From assembly GCF_006542355.1 (NCBI RefSeq), contig NZ_CP038141.1, positions 401,501 to 465,500 of the forward strand: DNA of 64,000 nt. The letters run 5' to 3'. This document shows, one piece after another, positions 9,603 through 20,800 of this stretch; position 1 is the stretch's first letter; every line of letters starts with the position of its first letter. The notes beneath the pieces are model-generated. The model was not told where the DNA came from, made no database searches, and saw nothing but the letters and a program-made list of their open reading frames with translations. This DNA comes from Swingsia samuiensis. GTDB taxonomy: Bacteria; Pseudomonadota; Alphaproteobacteria; Acetobacterales; Acetobacteraceae. Position numbers and translations under genes: made by a program.

Positions 9603-9970
9603 TATAGCACCTCCGGTGCCAAGGAGATAATCTTCATGAACTTACGTGCACGAAGCTCACGAACGACCGGGCCAAAAATACGTGTTCCAATTGGCTCTTG
9701 CTGTTTATTAATAAGAACAGCAGCGTTCTTATCAAAACGAATAGCAGAACCATCAGCACGACGCACGGGATAAGAGGTACGAACGATAACGGCTTGATGC
9801 ACGTCACCTTTCTTTACCTTACCACGAGGAATAGCTTCCTTTACGGATACGACAATGATGTCGCCGACCGAGGCAGTCTTTCTTTTGGAACCACCCAGTA
9901 CCTTGATGCACTGCACCCGACGTGCGCCAGAATTATCTGCAACGTCTAGGTTGGTCTCGGGATGTATCAT
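9602..9970 (-). CDS. rplN: 50S ribosomal protein L14
   Basis: Large-subunit interface protein, 122 aa. It begins [20 protein letters not shown] and contains [20 protein letters not shown] and [17 protein letters not shown], the conserved L14 blocks. It follows rpsQ by 12 bp. Confidence 0.98.
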   Translation of the reverse strand: MIHPETNLDVADNSGARRVQCIKVLGGSKRKTASVGDIIVVSVKEAIPRGKVKKGDVHQAVIVRTSYPVRRADGSAIRFDKNAAVLINKQQEPIGTRIFGPVVRELRARKFMKIISLAPEVL

Positions 9971-9982
9971 GTGCCTACCCCC

Positions 9983-10255
9983 TTACGCGCTAACTGAAGA
10001 AGATGCTGCGGACAGATCCTCTCCATTACGAGCAACAACAGCCCAAGTTTTACGCTTGGAGATTGGTGGACATTCTTCAATACGAACAAGGTCACCAACC
10101 TGGCAAACATTCTCTTCGTCATGAGCCGCATACTTTTTAGAGCGGCGAATGAACTTTTTATACAGGGGGTGCATAACACGACGATCGACAAGAACAGTAA
10201 CTGTCTTATCCATCTTATCGCTTGTTACCCGACCTGTCAGGACGCGCCTTGGCAT
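9983..10255 (-). CDS. rpsQ: 30S ribosomal protein S17
   Basis: Primary 16S rRNA-binding OB-fold protein, 90 aa. The ATG at 10255 has AGAGGAG upstream and begins [20 protein letters not shown], the usual S17 start; a 16-residue upstream extension in the same frame was rejected. [19 protein letters not shown] is the conserved RNA-binding segment. Confidence 0.97.
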   Translation of the reverse strand: MPRRVLTGRVTSDKMDKTVTVLVDRRVMHPLYKKFIRRSKKYAAHDEENVCQVGDLVRIEECPPISKRKTWAVVARNGEDLSAASSSVSA

Positions 10256-10268
10256 CGTCCGTCTCCTC

Positions 10269-10502
10269 TCAGGACTTTGCGGCGGACGTTTTAGCGCCCG
10301 CACGGTTCTTCGATTGATGCATCAATGTCTTAATGCGAGCGATTGCGCGCCGCACGACTTTGACGTGACTAGCGTTTTCTAGCTGACCTGTAGCCGCTGA
10401 AAAACGTTGATTGATTTGTTCACGCTTTAGCTCGACGAGAAGAGTTTTCAACTCATCATCGCTTTTTGCGCGCAAATCAGCAGACTTATACTTGTCAGCC
10501 AT
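10269..10502 (-). CDS. rpmC: 50S ribosomal protein L29
   Basis: Exit-tunnel protein near the SRP/trigger factor docking site. The 77-aa helical protein starts [20 protein letters not shown] and carries the [19 protein letters not shown] signature. The start one base from the rplP stop was chosen over an upstream in-frame start inside rplP. The Lys/Ala-rich C-terminal tail is somewhat extended. Confidence 0.96.
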   Translation of the reverse strand: MADKYKSADLRAKSDDELKTLLVELKREQINQRFSAATGQLENASHVKVVRRAIARIKTLMHQSKNRAGAKTSAAKS

Positions 10503-10503
10503 C

Positions 10504-10920
10504 TTAAGCGTCTCCGATACGCTGAACAAACTTGGTCTTGATCGGAAGCTTAGCAGCTCCCAAACTCAATGCCAAACGAGCAACTTCTGGTGGAACGCCT
10601 TCGATTTCAAACAAAATGCGTCCCGGCTTCACACGAGCCGCCCAGTACTCAGGAGACCCTTTACCAGAGCCCATACGCACTTCTGCAGGCTTTGTCGAGA
10701 CCGGAAGGTCAGGAAAAATACGAATCCATACACGACCAGCACGTTTCATCGCACGAGTAATCGCACGACGCGAAGCTTCGATCTGACGAGCGGTAATACG
10801 CTCTGGCTCAAGAGCCTTCAGACCATAAGCCCCGAAATTTAATTGTGTTCCACCCTTTGCAAGACCGTGAATACGGCCTTTATGGGCTTTACGAAACTTA
10901 GTCCGCTTTGGAGAAAGCAT
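10504..10920 (-). CDS. rplP: 50S ribosomal protein L16
   Basis: Large-subunit protein organising the A-site tRNA region and peptidyl transferase centre; 138 aa. It begins [20 protein letters not shown] and contains the [20 protein letters not shown] block and the [20 protein letters not shown] helix. It sits 56 bp after rpsC. Confidence 0.98.
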   Translation of the reverse strand: MLSPKRTKFRKAHKGRIHGLAKGGTQLNFGAYGLKALEPERITARQIEASRRAITRAMKRAGRVWIRIFPDLPVSTKPAEVRMGSGKGSPEYWAARVKPGRILFEIEGVPPEVARLALSLGAAKLPIKTKFVQRIGDA

Positions 10921-10976
10921 GTTGTTTAATCCTCAATCAGCACCAGCAAGAGAACTGTAGGCTAAATGCCTACAGA

Positions 10977-11654
10977 TCAGCGTTGTGGAGCCTGCTCAGC
11001 AGCACGGCGATCTTGTGCCAAAGGATCCTGGGCCAAGATCTCGCCTTTGAAGATCCAAACCTTTACTCCACAGGCACCATAAGTCGTCATGGCGGTAGCA
11101 GTCCCGTAATCGATATCCGCACGAAGAGTATGCAAAGGCACACGACCTTCACGATACTTCTCATCACGAGCAATTTCGGCTCCACCAAGGCGTCCGCTAC
11201 ATGTGATACGAATACCCTGTGCGCCAAGACGCATTGCTGATTGAATCGCGCGTTTCATCGCACGACGGAAAGCAACACGACGCTCTAGCTGCTGAGCAAT
11301 ATTCTCAGCAACCAATGTCGCATCGATCTCTGGCTTACGGATCTCAACAATGTTCAACGCAACATCAGTTTTCGCCATACGGCTCAACTCTTTGCGCAGA
11401 GCATCAATGTCCTGACCTTTTTTACCGATCACAACACCAGGACGTGCTGCATAAATCGTAATGCGAGGTTTCTTCGCAGGACGTTCAATAACAACACGAG
11501 ATACACCAGCACCAGACAACTTACGACGCAGGAATGCACGTAACTTCAAATCTTCATGCAACAAGCGTGCATAGTCCTGACCTGCATACCAGCGACTATC
11601 CCAAGTGCGGTTTACACCGAGCCGAAGCCCGATTGGATTGACCTTATGTCCCAT
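10977..11654 (-). CDS. rpsC: 30S ribosomal protein S3
   Basis: Small-subunit protein at the mRNA entry site with helicase-related function. The 225-aa product starts [20 protein letters not shown], has a type-2 KH domain with [20 protein letters not shown], and the C-terminal domain with [20 protein letters not shown]. It follows rplV by 3 bp. Confidence 0.98.
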   Translation of the reverse strand: MGHKVNPIGLRLGVNRTWDSRWYAGQDYARLLHEDLKLRAFLRRKLSGAGVSRVVIERPAKKPRITIYAARPGVVIGKKGQDIDALRKELSRMAKTDVALNIVEIRKPEIDATLVAENIAQQLERRVAFRRAMKRAIQSAMRLGAQGIRITCSGRLGGAEIARDEKYREGRVPLHTLRADIDYGTATAMTTYGACGVKVWIFKGEILAQDPLAQDRRAAEQAPQR

Positions 11655-11657
11655 GGG

Positions 11658-12065
11658 TTAAGCTGCCTTCTGTTCTTTGCTGGTGTCCTGTACATCTGCA
11701 CGTTCAGCAACAACAATCTTCAGATGACTAAAGAATTTTTCAACGCGTGCTGAACGCCCACGACCACGTGCATGAAAACGCTTCATGACGATCGATTTAC
11801 CAACTTCAGCTGTTTTAACCACTAAGCGGTCAACATCCAACTGATGGTTGTTCTCGGCATTCGCAACAGCGCTCTCAAGAGTCTTCTTGACTTGCTGAGC
11901 GATACGACGACGTGAAAAAGTCAAAGCGGCAATAGCTTTGTCGGCTGGCTGGTTGCGAATCATCGCTGCAACCATGTTCAGCTTACGCGGGCTAACACGG
12001 ATGTTGCGCGTAATTGCTTGCGCTTCCGTATCAGCGAGCGTGCGGATATGTTTTGGCTTACTCAT
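11658..12065 (-). CDS. rplV: 50S ribosomal protein L22
   Basis: Exit-tunnel protein whose beta-hairpin lines the tunnel. The 135-aa protein has [19 protein letters not shown] and the hairpin region [20 protein letters not shown]-terminal extension ([20 protein letters not shown]) is slightly longer than in E. coli. It lies 5 bp after rpsS. Confidence 0.98.
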   Translation of the reverse strand: MSKPKHIRTLADTEAQAITRNIRVSPRKLNMVAAMIRNQPADKAIAALTFSRRRIAQQVKKTLESAVANAENNHQLDVDRLVVKTAEVGKSIVMKRFHARGRGRSARVEKFFSHLKIVVAERADVQDTSKEQKAA

Positions 12066-12070
12066 ATCTC

Positions 12071-12349
12071 TTAGCCCCGCTTTGACTTCTTGTCAGAGCC
12101 ATGGCCAGTATAGGTACGTGTTGGTGAGAACTCACCAAACTTGTGACCGACCATATTCTCTGTAACCTGAACAGGCAAAAACTTATGCCCATTATAAACG
12201 CCGAACGTAAGTCCGACGAACTGTGGTAAAATCGTAGAACGACGTGACCAGATTTTGATCACTTCATTACGACCAGAAGCACGTGCTGCTTCTGCTTTAC
12301 CGAACAGATACCCGTCAACGAACGGGCCCTTCCAGACGGAACGTGCCAT
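12071..12349 (-). CDS. rpsS: 30S ribosomal protein S19
   Basis: Head protein of the small subunit forming a complex with S13. 92 aa; [36 protein letters not shown] and [20 protein letters not shown] are the invariant S19 blocks. It lies 16 bp after rplB. Confidence 0.98.
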   Translation of the reverse strand: MARSVWKGPFVDGYLFGKAEAARASGRNEVIKIWSRRSTILPQFVGLTFGVYNGHKFLPVQVTENMVGHKFGEFSPTRTYTGHGSDKKSKRG

Positions 12350-12365
12350 CTCTAATTGCCCCCTC

Positions 12366-13196
12366 TTACTTACCGGACTTACGACGACGGATAATCAAGC
12401 TGTCCGTCTTCTTATTAACGCGAGTTTTATAACCCTTAGTTGGAATACCCCAAGGCGTCACTGGATGACGACCACCGGAAGTACGCCCTTCACCACCACC
12501 ATGTGGGTGATCAACAGGGTTCATCACGACACCACGGTTATGTGGACGGCGACCCAACCAACGAGTACGTCCTGCCTTACCCATATGTTGGTTCATATTG
12601 TCTGGGTTAGATACAGCGCCAACAGTCGCCATACATTCACCACGGACAAGACGCAACTCACCAGATTGAAGCTTAATCTGAGCGTAACCTGCATCTTTAC
12701 CAACAAGCTGAGCGTAAGTACCCGCAGAACGAGCCAGCTTACCACCTGCACCAGGCTTCAACTCGATATTGTGAACAATCGTACCAACAGGCATTGCCCC
12801 TAGAGGCATTGCATTGCCTGGCTTTACGTCTGTTTGCGCGCCAGAGACAACACGATCACCAGCTTTAATACGTTGGGGAGCAAGAATATAAGCAAGCTCG
12901 CCATCTTCGTACTTAATTAAAGCAATGAATGCTGTACGATTAGGATCGTATTCAAGACGCTCAACTGTAGCTGCAACATCAAACTTACGACGTTTGAAGT
13001 CAACATAACGATAAGACTGCTTATGCCCACCCCCACGGAAACGTACTGTTGTACGCCCGTGGTTGTTACGACCACCAGACTTGTTCTTACCCTCTGTCAG
13101 CTGCTTAACCGGCTTACCTTTCCAAAGGTCGCTCCGATCAATCAGAACAGTATTACGCGTGCTTGGCGTCGTGGGATTAAAGTGCTTTAGTGCCAT
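12366..13196 (-). CDS. rplB: 50S ribosomal protein L2
   Basis: Primary 23S rRNA-binding protein needed for subunit association and peptidyl transfer. At 276 aa it has the normal length. [19 protein letters not shown] in the N-terminal part and the [20 protein letters not shown] loop containing the functional His are diagnostic; the C-terminal tail is basic. Confidence 0.98.
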   Translation of the reverse strand: MALKHFNPTTPSTRNTVLIDRSDLWKGKPVKQLTEGKNKSGGRNNHGRTTVRFRGGGHKQSYRYVDFKRRKFDVAATVERLEYDPNRTAFIALIKYEDGELAYILAPQRIKAGDRVVSGAQTDVKPGNAMPLGAMPVGTIVHNIELKPGAGGKLARSAGTYAQLVGKDAGYAQIKLQSGELRLVRGECMATVGAVSNPDNMNQHMGKAGRTRWLGRRPHNRGVVMNPVDHPHGGGEGRTSGGRHPVTPWGIPTKGYKTRVNKKTDSLIIRRRKSGK

Positions 13197-13212
13197 TAGT
13201 AAATACCCCGCT

Positions 13213-13554
13213 TCAGCCTAACTTTGCCGTCAGGTCAATGGATTGACCTTCTGCAAGACTGATATACGCCTTCTTAATATCAGAACGGCGACCAGGACGC
13301 CCTTTGACGCGCTTCGTTTTACCCTTCTGCACAAGTGTGTTTACACCTGTTACCTTCACATTGAAGAGTTTTTCGACAGCTGCTTTGATCTGCAGCTTTG
13401 TAGCTGCTGGAGCGACCTTGAAAACAACCTGATTACGCTCAGAAAGCAATGTTGCTTTCTCGGTAATCAAAGGAGCACGAATAACATCATACAAAGCTTC
13501 TTGAGAAAGATTCTCTGCGACTTTACGTGCATTTAGAACGTTAGAAGCTGTCAT
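13213..13554 (-). CDS. rplW: 50S ribosomal protein L23
   Basis: Exit-tunnel protein that docks trigger factor and SRP. The 113-aa product has a roughly 15-residue N-terminal extension before the core [19 protein letters not shown]. Also seen are [20 protein letters not shown] and [20 protein letters not shown]. The ATG overlaps the rplD stop by 4 bp. Confidence 0.97.
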   Translation of the reverse strand: MTASNVLNARKVAENLSQEALYDVIRAPLITEKATLLSERNQVVFKVAPAATKLQIKAAVEKLFNVKVTGVNTLVQKGKTKRVKGRPGRRSDIKKAYISLAEGQSIDLTAKLG

Positions 13555-14165
13555 GCTAAGCGCTCCTTCAGACCCTCAAGCCCTGCACGTGTAATCACGA
13601 GCATATCATGGTTGAGGATATCATAAACGTTTGCGCCGATTGTAGGCAAAACGTCAATTTTAGGCAGGTTTGCAACAGCACGAGCAAACTGCTCATCAAC
13701 TGCGCCATCTACAATTAGAGCAGATGTCCAACCTAAAAGCTTTAGCTTAGCAGCAGCTTCTTTGGTTTTTGTAACGCCATTAGCAGCGTCCAAAACAACC
13801 AGCTTTCCATCTGCAGCTTTCTGCGCCAACGCAGAAATCAAGCCTAAACGACGTACTTTTTTCGGCAAATCATAACCATGATCACGGACAACCGGACCAT
13901 GCACTACGCCACCTGTACGGAACTGCGGTGCACGCAATGAGCCCTGACGAGCAGAACCCGTTCCTTTCTGGCGGTATGGCTTCTTGGTCGTTCCAGAGAT
14001 CTCACCCATACCTTTTGTACGATGAGTTCCTGCACGGCGCTTCGCCAACTGCCAGTGAACAACGCGCGCCATAATATCGGCACGAGGTGCAACTGAAAAA
14101 ATCTCTTCCGGAAGCGTGATAGATCCTGCGCTACCGTTATCGAGGGTTTTGATATCGTATTCCAT
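13551..14165 (-). CDS. rplD: 50S ribosomal protein L4
   Basis: Large-subunit protein lining the exit tunnel; in some bacteria also a repressor of the S10 operon. The start was set at ATG 14165 ([14 protein letters not shown]), with GAGGA eight bases upstream overlapping the rplC stop; a TTG five codons earlier is possible but overlaps rplC. The 204-aa protein has the tunnel loop [20 protein letters not shown] and the C-terminal [20 protein letters not shown] block. Confidence 0.96.
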   Translation of the reverse strand: MEYDIKTLDNGSAGSITLPEEIFSVAPRADIMARVVHWQLAKRRAGTHRTKGMGEISGTTKKPYRQKGTGSARQGSLRAPQFRTGGVVHGPVVRDHGYDLPKKVRRLGLISALAQKAADGKLVVLDAANGVTKTKEAAAKLKLLGWTSALIVDGAVDEQFARAVANLPKIDVLPTIGANVYDILNHDMLVITRAGLEGLKERLA

Positions 14166-14176
14166 GCCCCTCGTCC

Positions 14177-14860
14177 TCAACCGGCGGCTGCCACAAATGC
14201 TGCCGGATATGGCGCATCAGCATGGCGAGCCTTCTTGATTGCATCACGAACCAGCACTAAGCTGTTTTTCGCACCAGGAACCGCTCCTCTGATCATAATC
14301 AGATTACGTTCCACATCTACAGCTGCCACTTCAAGATTCAACGTTGTTACACGTTCATCTCCCATATGGCCGGCCATCTTCTTACCCTTGAACACTTTTC
14401 CAGGGTCTTGGCGCTGTCCTGTAGAACCGTGAGAACGGTGACTAATGGACACACCATGTGTCGCTTCAAGCCCTGCAAAGTTATGACGCTTCATAACACC
14501 TGCAAAACCTTTACCTTTACTCTGGCCCGTAACGTCCACTTTTTGCCCAACAGCAAAATGAGCAGCAGATAGTTTTGACCCAGCTTCAAGCAACGCATCC
14601 TCCGCAACGCGGAATTCAACGAGATGCTTCTTTGGCTCAACCTTGGCGCGGGCAAAATGACCACGATTTGCTTTGGTAACATTTTTTACCTTAGCTTTTC
14701 CAAGACCAAGCTGAACAGCTGTGTAACCATCGCGCTCGCTTGTACGAGCATCCACAACCTCAACTTCATCAAGGTGTAGAACAGTTACAGGCACATGAGT
14801 GCCATCTTCCTTAAATAGCCGGGTCATCCCCAGCTTTTTTGCAATCAATCCGGTACGCAT
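14177..14860 (-). CDS. rplC: 50S ribosomal protein L3
   Basis: Early-assembly large-subunit protein close to the peptidyl transferase centre. ATG 14860 ([16 protein letters not shown]) has AAGG eight bases upstream and lies 10 bp after rpsJ; an upstream in-frame start overlaps rpsJ and was rejected. 227 aa, with the loop [20 protein letters not shown] and [18 protein letters not shown]. The length is slightly above E. coli. Confidence 0.97.
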   Translation of the reverse strand: MRTGLIAKKLGMTRLFKEDGTHVPVTVLHLDEVEVVDARTSERDGYTAVQLGLGKAKVKNVTKANRGHFARAKVEPKKHLVEFRVAEDALLEAGSKLSAAHFAVGQKVDVTGQSKGKGFAGVMKRHNFAGLEATHGVSISHRSHGSTGQRQDPGKVFKGKKMAGHMGDERVTTLNLEVAAVDVERNLIMIRGAVPGAKNSLVLVRDAIKKARHADAPYPAAFVAAAG

Positions 14861-14870
14861 CGTCTGGACC

Positions 14871-15179
14871 TTACAGTTTAATCTCAACATCTACGCCAGC
14901 GGCGAGATCGAGCTTCATGAGGGCGTCCACGGTCTGCGGGGTTGGCTCAACAATGTCGAGCAGCCGGCGATGTGTTCGAATTTCGAACTGTTCGCGGCTT
15001 TTCTTATCCACGTGTGGAGAACGATTCACCGTGAATCGTTCGATGTGCGTCGGCAGCGGGATCGGACCCCGAACCCGCGCACCCGTACGCTTCGCCGTGT
15101 TTACGATCTCTTTTGTGCTATTATCAAGCACACGATGATCGTACGCCTTTAGGCGAATGCGGATGTTCTGGTTGTCCAT
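14871..15179 (-). CDS. rpsJ: 30S ribosomal protein S10
   Basis: Small-subunit head protein that also acts as NusE in transcription antitermination. The 102-aa frame from ATG 15179 begins [19 protein letters not shown] and has [20 protein letters not shown]. It is the first gene of the S10 operon, downstream of tuf, with a long hairpin in the gap. Confidence 0.98.
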   Translation of the reverse strand: MDNQNIRIRLKAYDHRVLDNSTKEIVNTAKRTGARVRGPIPLPTHIERFTVNRSPHVDKKSREQFEIRTHRRLLDIVEPTPQTVDALMKLDLAAGVDVEIKL

Positions 15180-15222
15180 AGTTATTAATTCGTCCAACTC
15201 GAAAATTCGGGTCTCGTCCTAC

Positions 15223-15291
15223 CGCCATTACGCTTGAAAGGGAACCCCGATCAGAAAAAAAATCTGATCGGGGTCCAACTTTCTAATGGCG
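15223..15291 (-). promoter_or_regulatory. Long structured leader between tuf and rpsJ
   Basis: The gap holds a nested hairpin. The inner stem is an 11-bp perfect repeat CCCCGATCAGA / TCTGATCGGGG (15245-15255 with 15263-15273) around a run of A (T on the coding strand). It extends outward through GGA/TCC and GAAAG/CTTTC to CGCCATTA / TAATGGCG (15223-15230 with 15284-15291). The T-run lies in the loop, not after the stem, so it is not a canonical terminator. It could be an RNase III site or an S10-operon control leader. Confidence 0.6.
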
Positions 15292-15305
15292 TTTACTTGT
15301 AGGAC

Positions 15306-16496
15306 TTAGGCGCTAATTGAAGAAACTACGCCTGCACCTACAGTACGACCGCCTTCACGAATAGCAAAGCGCAGACCTTCGTCCATAGCAATCGGAGCAA
15401 TAAGCTCGACGTCCATAGCAACGTTATCGCCTGGCATTACCATTTCTGTGCCTTCTGGCAACTCAACAACCCCGGTTACGTCCGTTGTACGGAAGTAGAA
15501 CTGAGGACGGTAGTTGGAGAAGAATGGTGTGTGACGTCCGCCTTCTTCCTTCGTCAGGATGTAGGCTTCAGCTTTAAACTTTTTATGAGGTGTGATTGAA
15601 CCTGGTTTAGCCAAAACCTGACCACGCTCAACATCTTCACGCTTCGTACCACGAAGAAGCGCACCAATGTTATCACCTGCCTCACCACGATCAAGAAGCT
15701 TACGGAACATTTCAACGCCCGTAACTGTTGTCTTAACCGTATCCTTCAGACCAACGATAGCAACTTCGTCACCAACGTTAACTGCGCCACGCTCAACACG
15801 ACCGGTAACAACAGTACCACGACCTGAGATTGAGAATACGTCTTCGATCGGCATTAGGAATGGACGATCGATTGGACGCTCTGGCTGAGGAATATATGTA
15901 TCAACAGCTTGCATCAACTCAAGAACACGGTCTTCACCAATTGCTGGATCACCATCTTCTAGAGTTACAAGAGCTGACCCCTTAACGATAGGAATATCGT
16001 CACCTGGGAAAGAGTAGGAAGATAGAAGTTCACGAACTTCCATTTCAACCAACTCAAGCAACTCTGGGTCATCAACTTGATCAACTTTGTTCAAGAAAAC
16101 AACTAGAGCTGGAACACCAACCTGACGTGCAAGCAGAATGTGCTCACGTGTCTGTGGCATTGGACCATCAGCAGCAGATACGACAAGGATAGCACCATCC
16201 ATCTGAGCCGCACCGGTGATCATGTTTTTAACATAGTCAGCGTGGCCTGGGCAGTCAACGTGAGCATAGTGACGATCAGCCGTCTCATACTCAACGTGAG
16301 CTGTAGAAATAGTGATACCACGAGCACGCTCTTCAGGAGCAGCGTCGATCATATCATACGCTCTGAATTCTGCACCACCGGATTTAGCCAGTGTTTTTGT
16401 AATAGCAGCAGTCAGAGATGTTTTACCGTGGTCAACGTGACCGATGGTTCCAATATTACAATGCGGCTTATTCCGCTCAAACTTAGCCTTTGCCAT
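15306..16496 (-). CDS. tuf: Elongation factor Tu
   Basis: GTPase that delivers aminoacyl-tRNA to the ribosomal A site. 396 aa with three domains: the G domain (about 1-205) with [23 protein letters not shown] and NKVD, then two beta-barrel domains with [12 protein letters not shown] and [19 protein letters not shown]. It sits directly between rpsG and rpsJ; the expected fusA gene is missing from this position. Whether a second tuf copy exists cannot be seen here. Confidence 0.98.
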   Translation of the reverse strand: MAKAKFERNKPHCNIGTIGHVDHGKTSLTAAITKTLAKSGGAEFRAYDMIDAAPEERARGITISTAHVEYETADRHYAHVDCPGHADYVKNMITGAAQMDGAILVVSAADGPMPQTREHILLARQVGVPALVVFLNKVDQVDDPELLELVEMEVRELLSSYSFPGDDIPIVKGSALVTLEDGDPAIGEDRVLELMQAVDTYIPQPERPIDRPFLMPIEDVFSISGRGTVVTGRVERGAVNVGDEVAIVGLKDTVKTTVTGVEMFRKLLDRGEAGDNIGALLRGTKREDVERGQVLAKPGSITPHKKFKAEAYILTKEEGGRHTPFFSNYRPQFYFRTTDVTGVVELPEGTEMVMPGDNVAMDVELIAPIAMDEGLRFAIREGGRTVGAGVVSSISA

Positions 16497-16598
16497 CGTC
16501 TTTCTCCAAAACTCTACTCGAAAGGTAGAGGTAAGACTGAAAGTTCAATTCAACAAAATCCAAATAGACTCTGTTGAACGCCCTTTAGCGGGTTATAG

Positions 16599-17087
<489 letters not shown>

Positions 17088-17459
17088 TTACTTCGGACGC
17101 TTCGCGCCATACAGCGAACGGCGCTGACGACGTTTTGCGATGCCCTGCGTGTCAAGCACGCCGCGCAGGATGTGATAACGCACACCGGGAAGGTCCTTTA
17201 CGCGCCCACCACGGATAAGCACAACACTGTGCTCCTGAAGGTTATGACCTTCACCCGGAATATAGCTAACGACCTCGTACCCGTTGGTCAGACGCACCTT
17301 AGCGACCTTACGCAAAGCGGAGTTCGGCTTCTTTGGCGTCACTGTGTAAACACGGGTGCAAACACCACGTTTTTGGGGACATCCCTGTAATGCAGGGACC
17401 TTATTCCGCTTTGCGGCCGGCTCACGGCCGTTCGCGATCAACTGGTTGATGGTCGGCAT
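17088..17459 (-). CDS. rpsL: 30S ribosomal protein S12
   Basis: Decoding-centre protein that controls accuracy and is the target of streptomycin-resistance mutations. The 123-aa protein has [20 protein letters not shown] and [16 protein letters not shown]; both streptomycin-related lysines are the wild-type residue. It starts a new transcription unit: a promoter candidate and a 250-bp leader lie upstream, behind the rpoC terminator. Confidence 0.98.
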   Translation of the reverse strand: MPTINQLIANGREPAAKRNKVPALQGCPQKRGVCTRVYTVTPKKPNSALRKVAKVRLTNGYEVVSYIPGEGHNLQEHSVVLIRGGRVKDLPGVRYHILRGVLDTQGIAKRRQRRSLYGAKRPK

Positions 17460-17718
17460 GCGCCCTTCCCAATCCTTGTCCTATTTTGAGACAGAAATCT
17501 TATTATCCCTGCCATGACATTTAATTATTCAACACACAGAAAGAATCCATGTGTCATCCCACACTTAGCAAAGAAGGCTACATTTTGCAGCCCACTTTCT
17601 TTAATAGCCTATGGCCTTAGCCTCCCCTTCGTTGAAGAGAAGGCGGCACCATATGCAATTTTTTTCTTCGACGGCTTCTATATCACCTTTAACTGGTGAG
17701 GTTAAGCCTAGGGCGCGA

Positions 17719-17747
17719 AAACTACGAGGGCTTCCGCCTTTAGTCAA
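17719..17747 (-). promoter_or_regulatory. Promoter candidate for rpsL-rpsG-tuf
   Basis: Minus-strand CTTGAC(T) at 17742-17748, 17-bp spacer and TAGTTT at 17719-17724. CTTGAC is the favoured -35 of alphaproteobacterial stable-RNA and ribosomal promoters. It sits immediately after the rpoC terminator and gives a 250-nt leader. Confidence 0.5.
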
Positions 17748-17754
17748 GCCTTTC

Positions 17755-17800
17755 AATACAAAATGAGCCGATTCTTAAGCTTTTACTCAAGAATCGGCTC
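17755..17800 (-). terminator. Terminator of the rpoB-rpoC operon
   Basis: Twelve-bp perfect stem GAGCCGATTCTT / AAGAATCGGCTC (17765-17776 with 17789-17800), 12-nt loop, followed on the minus strand by ATTTTGTATT. It lies 44 bp after the rpoC stop. Confidence 0.85.
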
Positions 17801-17843
17801 TAATAAAGCACCCGATTAACGTATTTTTAAGTGTGCCTTAATA

Positions 17844-20800
17844 TTATTCAGCAGCATCCTCGATTTTTTTCGAAGGAATTCCACTGACTCTTGCCCGGTC
17901 CTGACTCGCAGCAATCGTCCGCAAACGATTAATCACGCTTCCTGTTCCTGCTGGAATGAGTCGGCCAACGATGACGTTCTCTTTCAAGCCATTTAGCGTA
18001 TCAACCTTGCCGGACGTTGCAGCATCCGTAAGAACCCTTGTTGTCTCTTGGAAGGACGCGGCCGAGATAAAGGACTGCGTCTGTAGGGAAGCTTTGGTAA
18101 TACCTTGTAGCACGGGCATACCCCTTGCTGGCGTATCACCATTCTCCATGAGGCGCTGATTCTCTATCTCGAACTCAATACGATCAACCGTTTCCCCAAT
18201 GAGGTAGGTTGAATCGCCGGGTTCTAGCACCTCTACCTTCTGAAGCATTTGCCGCACGATCACTTCAATATGCTTATCGTTAATCTTCACACCTTGAAGA
18301 CGATAAACATCCTGAATTTCATTCACCAAATAATCAGACAGAGCTTCGACGCCCATCACCTTCAGAATGTCATGCGGCACGCGAGGTCCATCCACGAGGG
18401 GGTCACCTTTCTGCACGAAGTCACCTTCCTGAACAGAAATGTGCTTTCCTTTTGGAATGAGGTACTGCGTTTCTTCATCCGTTTCATCATTCTTTACAAT
18501 GATGCAACGCTTAGACTTATAGTCTTTCCCGAACTCAATACGGCCATCACCTTCGGCAATGATCGCATGGTCTTTCGGACGACGTGCCTCAAACAGCTCA
18601 GCAACACGTGGCAAACCACCGGTAATATCACGTGTTTTCGAACCTTCACGTGGAATACGGGCGAGCACGTCTCCGGCGTTTACTTCAGCACCATTCTCAA
18701 CAGACAAAATACTATCTGGGGAGAGGAAGTAACGAGCATCATTGCCATTCGCAAGTTTGACAACGTTGCCAGAAGCATCCTTCAACTGCAAACGAGGCCT
18801 TAAATCGACACCTTTTGCAGCTTGTTTGTAATCAACAACAACCTTCGAGCTTAGACCTGTTACTTCGTCCATTCGCTCCACAAGCGTAATACTGTCGATT
18901 AGGTCCAGATACTCAACCTTACCTGCACGCTCGGTAATAATTGGAAGGGTGTATGGATCCCACTCGGCCATCTTCTGACCGCGTGTTACCTCTTCACCTT
19001 CACCTACCATCAAACGCGCACCATAAGGCACACGATAACGCGAACGTTCTACCCCATTTTCATCCACCAATAGAATTTCACAGTTACGTGACATCACTAC
19101 GGGAACTTTTTGTGAGTTTTCTACAACGTTACGGTTCTTGATCTTCACAACGCCATCACGCGCTGCTTCCACCATGGATTGCTCCGCACCACGCGTTGCC
19201 GCACCACCAATATGGAAGGTACGCATGGTCAGCTGTGTTCCTGGTTCACCAATCGATTGAGCTGCAATAACACCAACAGCCTCACCGATGTTAACAGGTG
19301 TACCACGGGCAAGATCACGTCCATAGCAATGAGCACAGATACCGACACGGCTATCACATGTAAGCACAGAACGAATTTCGACGCTCTCTACCCCTGCCTG
19401 CTCAATGACATCTGAAAGAGCTTCATCAACAAGCGTATTGCGTGCGACAAGGAGTTCCTCAGTCACAGGATGCAACACATCTTTTGACAATGTGCGACCG
19501 AGAATACGCTCAGATAGTGAAGAAACAACCTCACCACTATCCATAACAGCTCGCACTGTTAGCCCACGCTCCGTTCCGCAATCTTGTTCAACAATGATGC
19601 AGTCCTGAGCAACGTCCACCAAACGACGTGTCAAATAACCAGAGTTTGCGGTTTTAAGCGCTGTATCGGCAAGACCTTTACGCGCACCGTGGCTCGAGGT
19701 GAAGTAATCGAGAACCGACAAACCTTCTTTAAAGTTTGCAATAATCGGTTGCTCAATAATTTCACCCGATGGCTTCACCATCAGACCACGCATACCCGCA
19801 AGCTGCTTCATCTGCGCTGGCGACCCACGAGCACCAGAATGGCTCATCATCCAAACAGAGTTCGTTGGCTTACCAATAACCTGCTTGGAAATTTCCTTCA
19901 GCATCGCCGCTTGAACTTCGTCTGTGCAGCGTGACCATGCGTCAACAACCTTGTTGTAACGCTCACCAGCTGTAATCAGACCATCCTGATACTGTTGCTC
20001 AAACTCTTTTACTTCTTCAGAGGTTTTAGCAACCAACGTCTTCTTGGCTTCTGGGATGATCATATCATCCTTACCGAAGGAGATACCTGCGCGAGCCGCA
20101 TGACGGAAACCAAGTTCCATCAAACGATCACAGAAGATAACCGCTTCTTTTTGCCCACAGTGACGGTAAACCGTGTCGATAACGTCTGACACATTTTTCT
20201 TGGTCAGCTGCTTATTAATCAGCGCAAAGGAAATATCTGAATGCTTTGGTAAAATCCGAGCAATCAGCGCACGCCCTGGTGTCGTTACAAGGGTTTCACG
20301 AACTGATTTACCATCAGCGTTCACTGTTGTTAAACGCAGACGAATTTTATCATGTAATTTAAGAGAGCCAGACAACATGGCACTCTCAATTTCAGAAACA
20401 TCGCCATATGCTGGTGGGCCGGCTTTAACAACCTTTCCATCAACAATTTCAGCCTCATCCGGCGTTTCACGATATTCAGGAACTTCCAAGCTCAAATAGT
20501 ACAAGCCAAGAACGATATCCTGAGAAGGAACAATAATCGGCTTACCATTCGCAGGGCTGAGGATGTTATTGGTCGACATCATCAACACACGCGCTTCTAG
20601 CTGTGCCTCTAAGGAAAGAGGAACGTGCACAGCCATCTGATCACCGTCAAAGTCTGCGTTAAATGCAGTACAGACCAGTGGATGGAGCTGGATCGCTTTA
20701 CCTTCAATCAGTGTCGGTTCAAACGCCTGAATACCCAAACGGTGAAGTGTTGGCGCACGGTTAAGCATAACCGGATGCTCACGGATAACTTCTTCAAGGA

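Larger units (their letters stand above)
17460..17843 (-). other. Non-coding rpsL leader and rpoC-rpsL gap (384 bp)
   Basis: The gap contains the rpoC terminator (17755-17800), a candidate rpsL promoter (17719-17747) and then about 250 bp of leader with no convincing ORF. The open frame on the plus strand (17514-17699) has no family resemblance and lies antisense to the leader. No clear protein-binding structure was recognised. Confidence 0.6.

Noticed and set aside
17514-17699. 61-codon plus-strand frame in the rpsL leader
   Set aside because: No ribosome site and no protein-like composition; antisense to an rRNA-operon-type leader.
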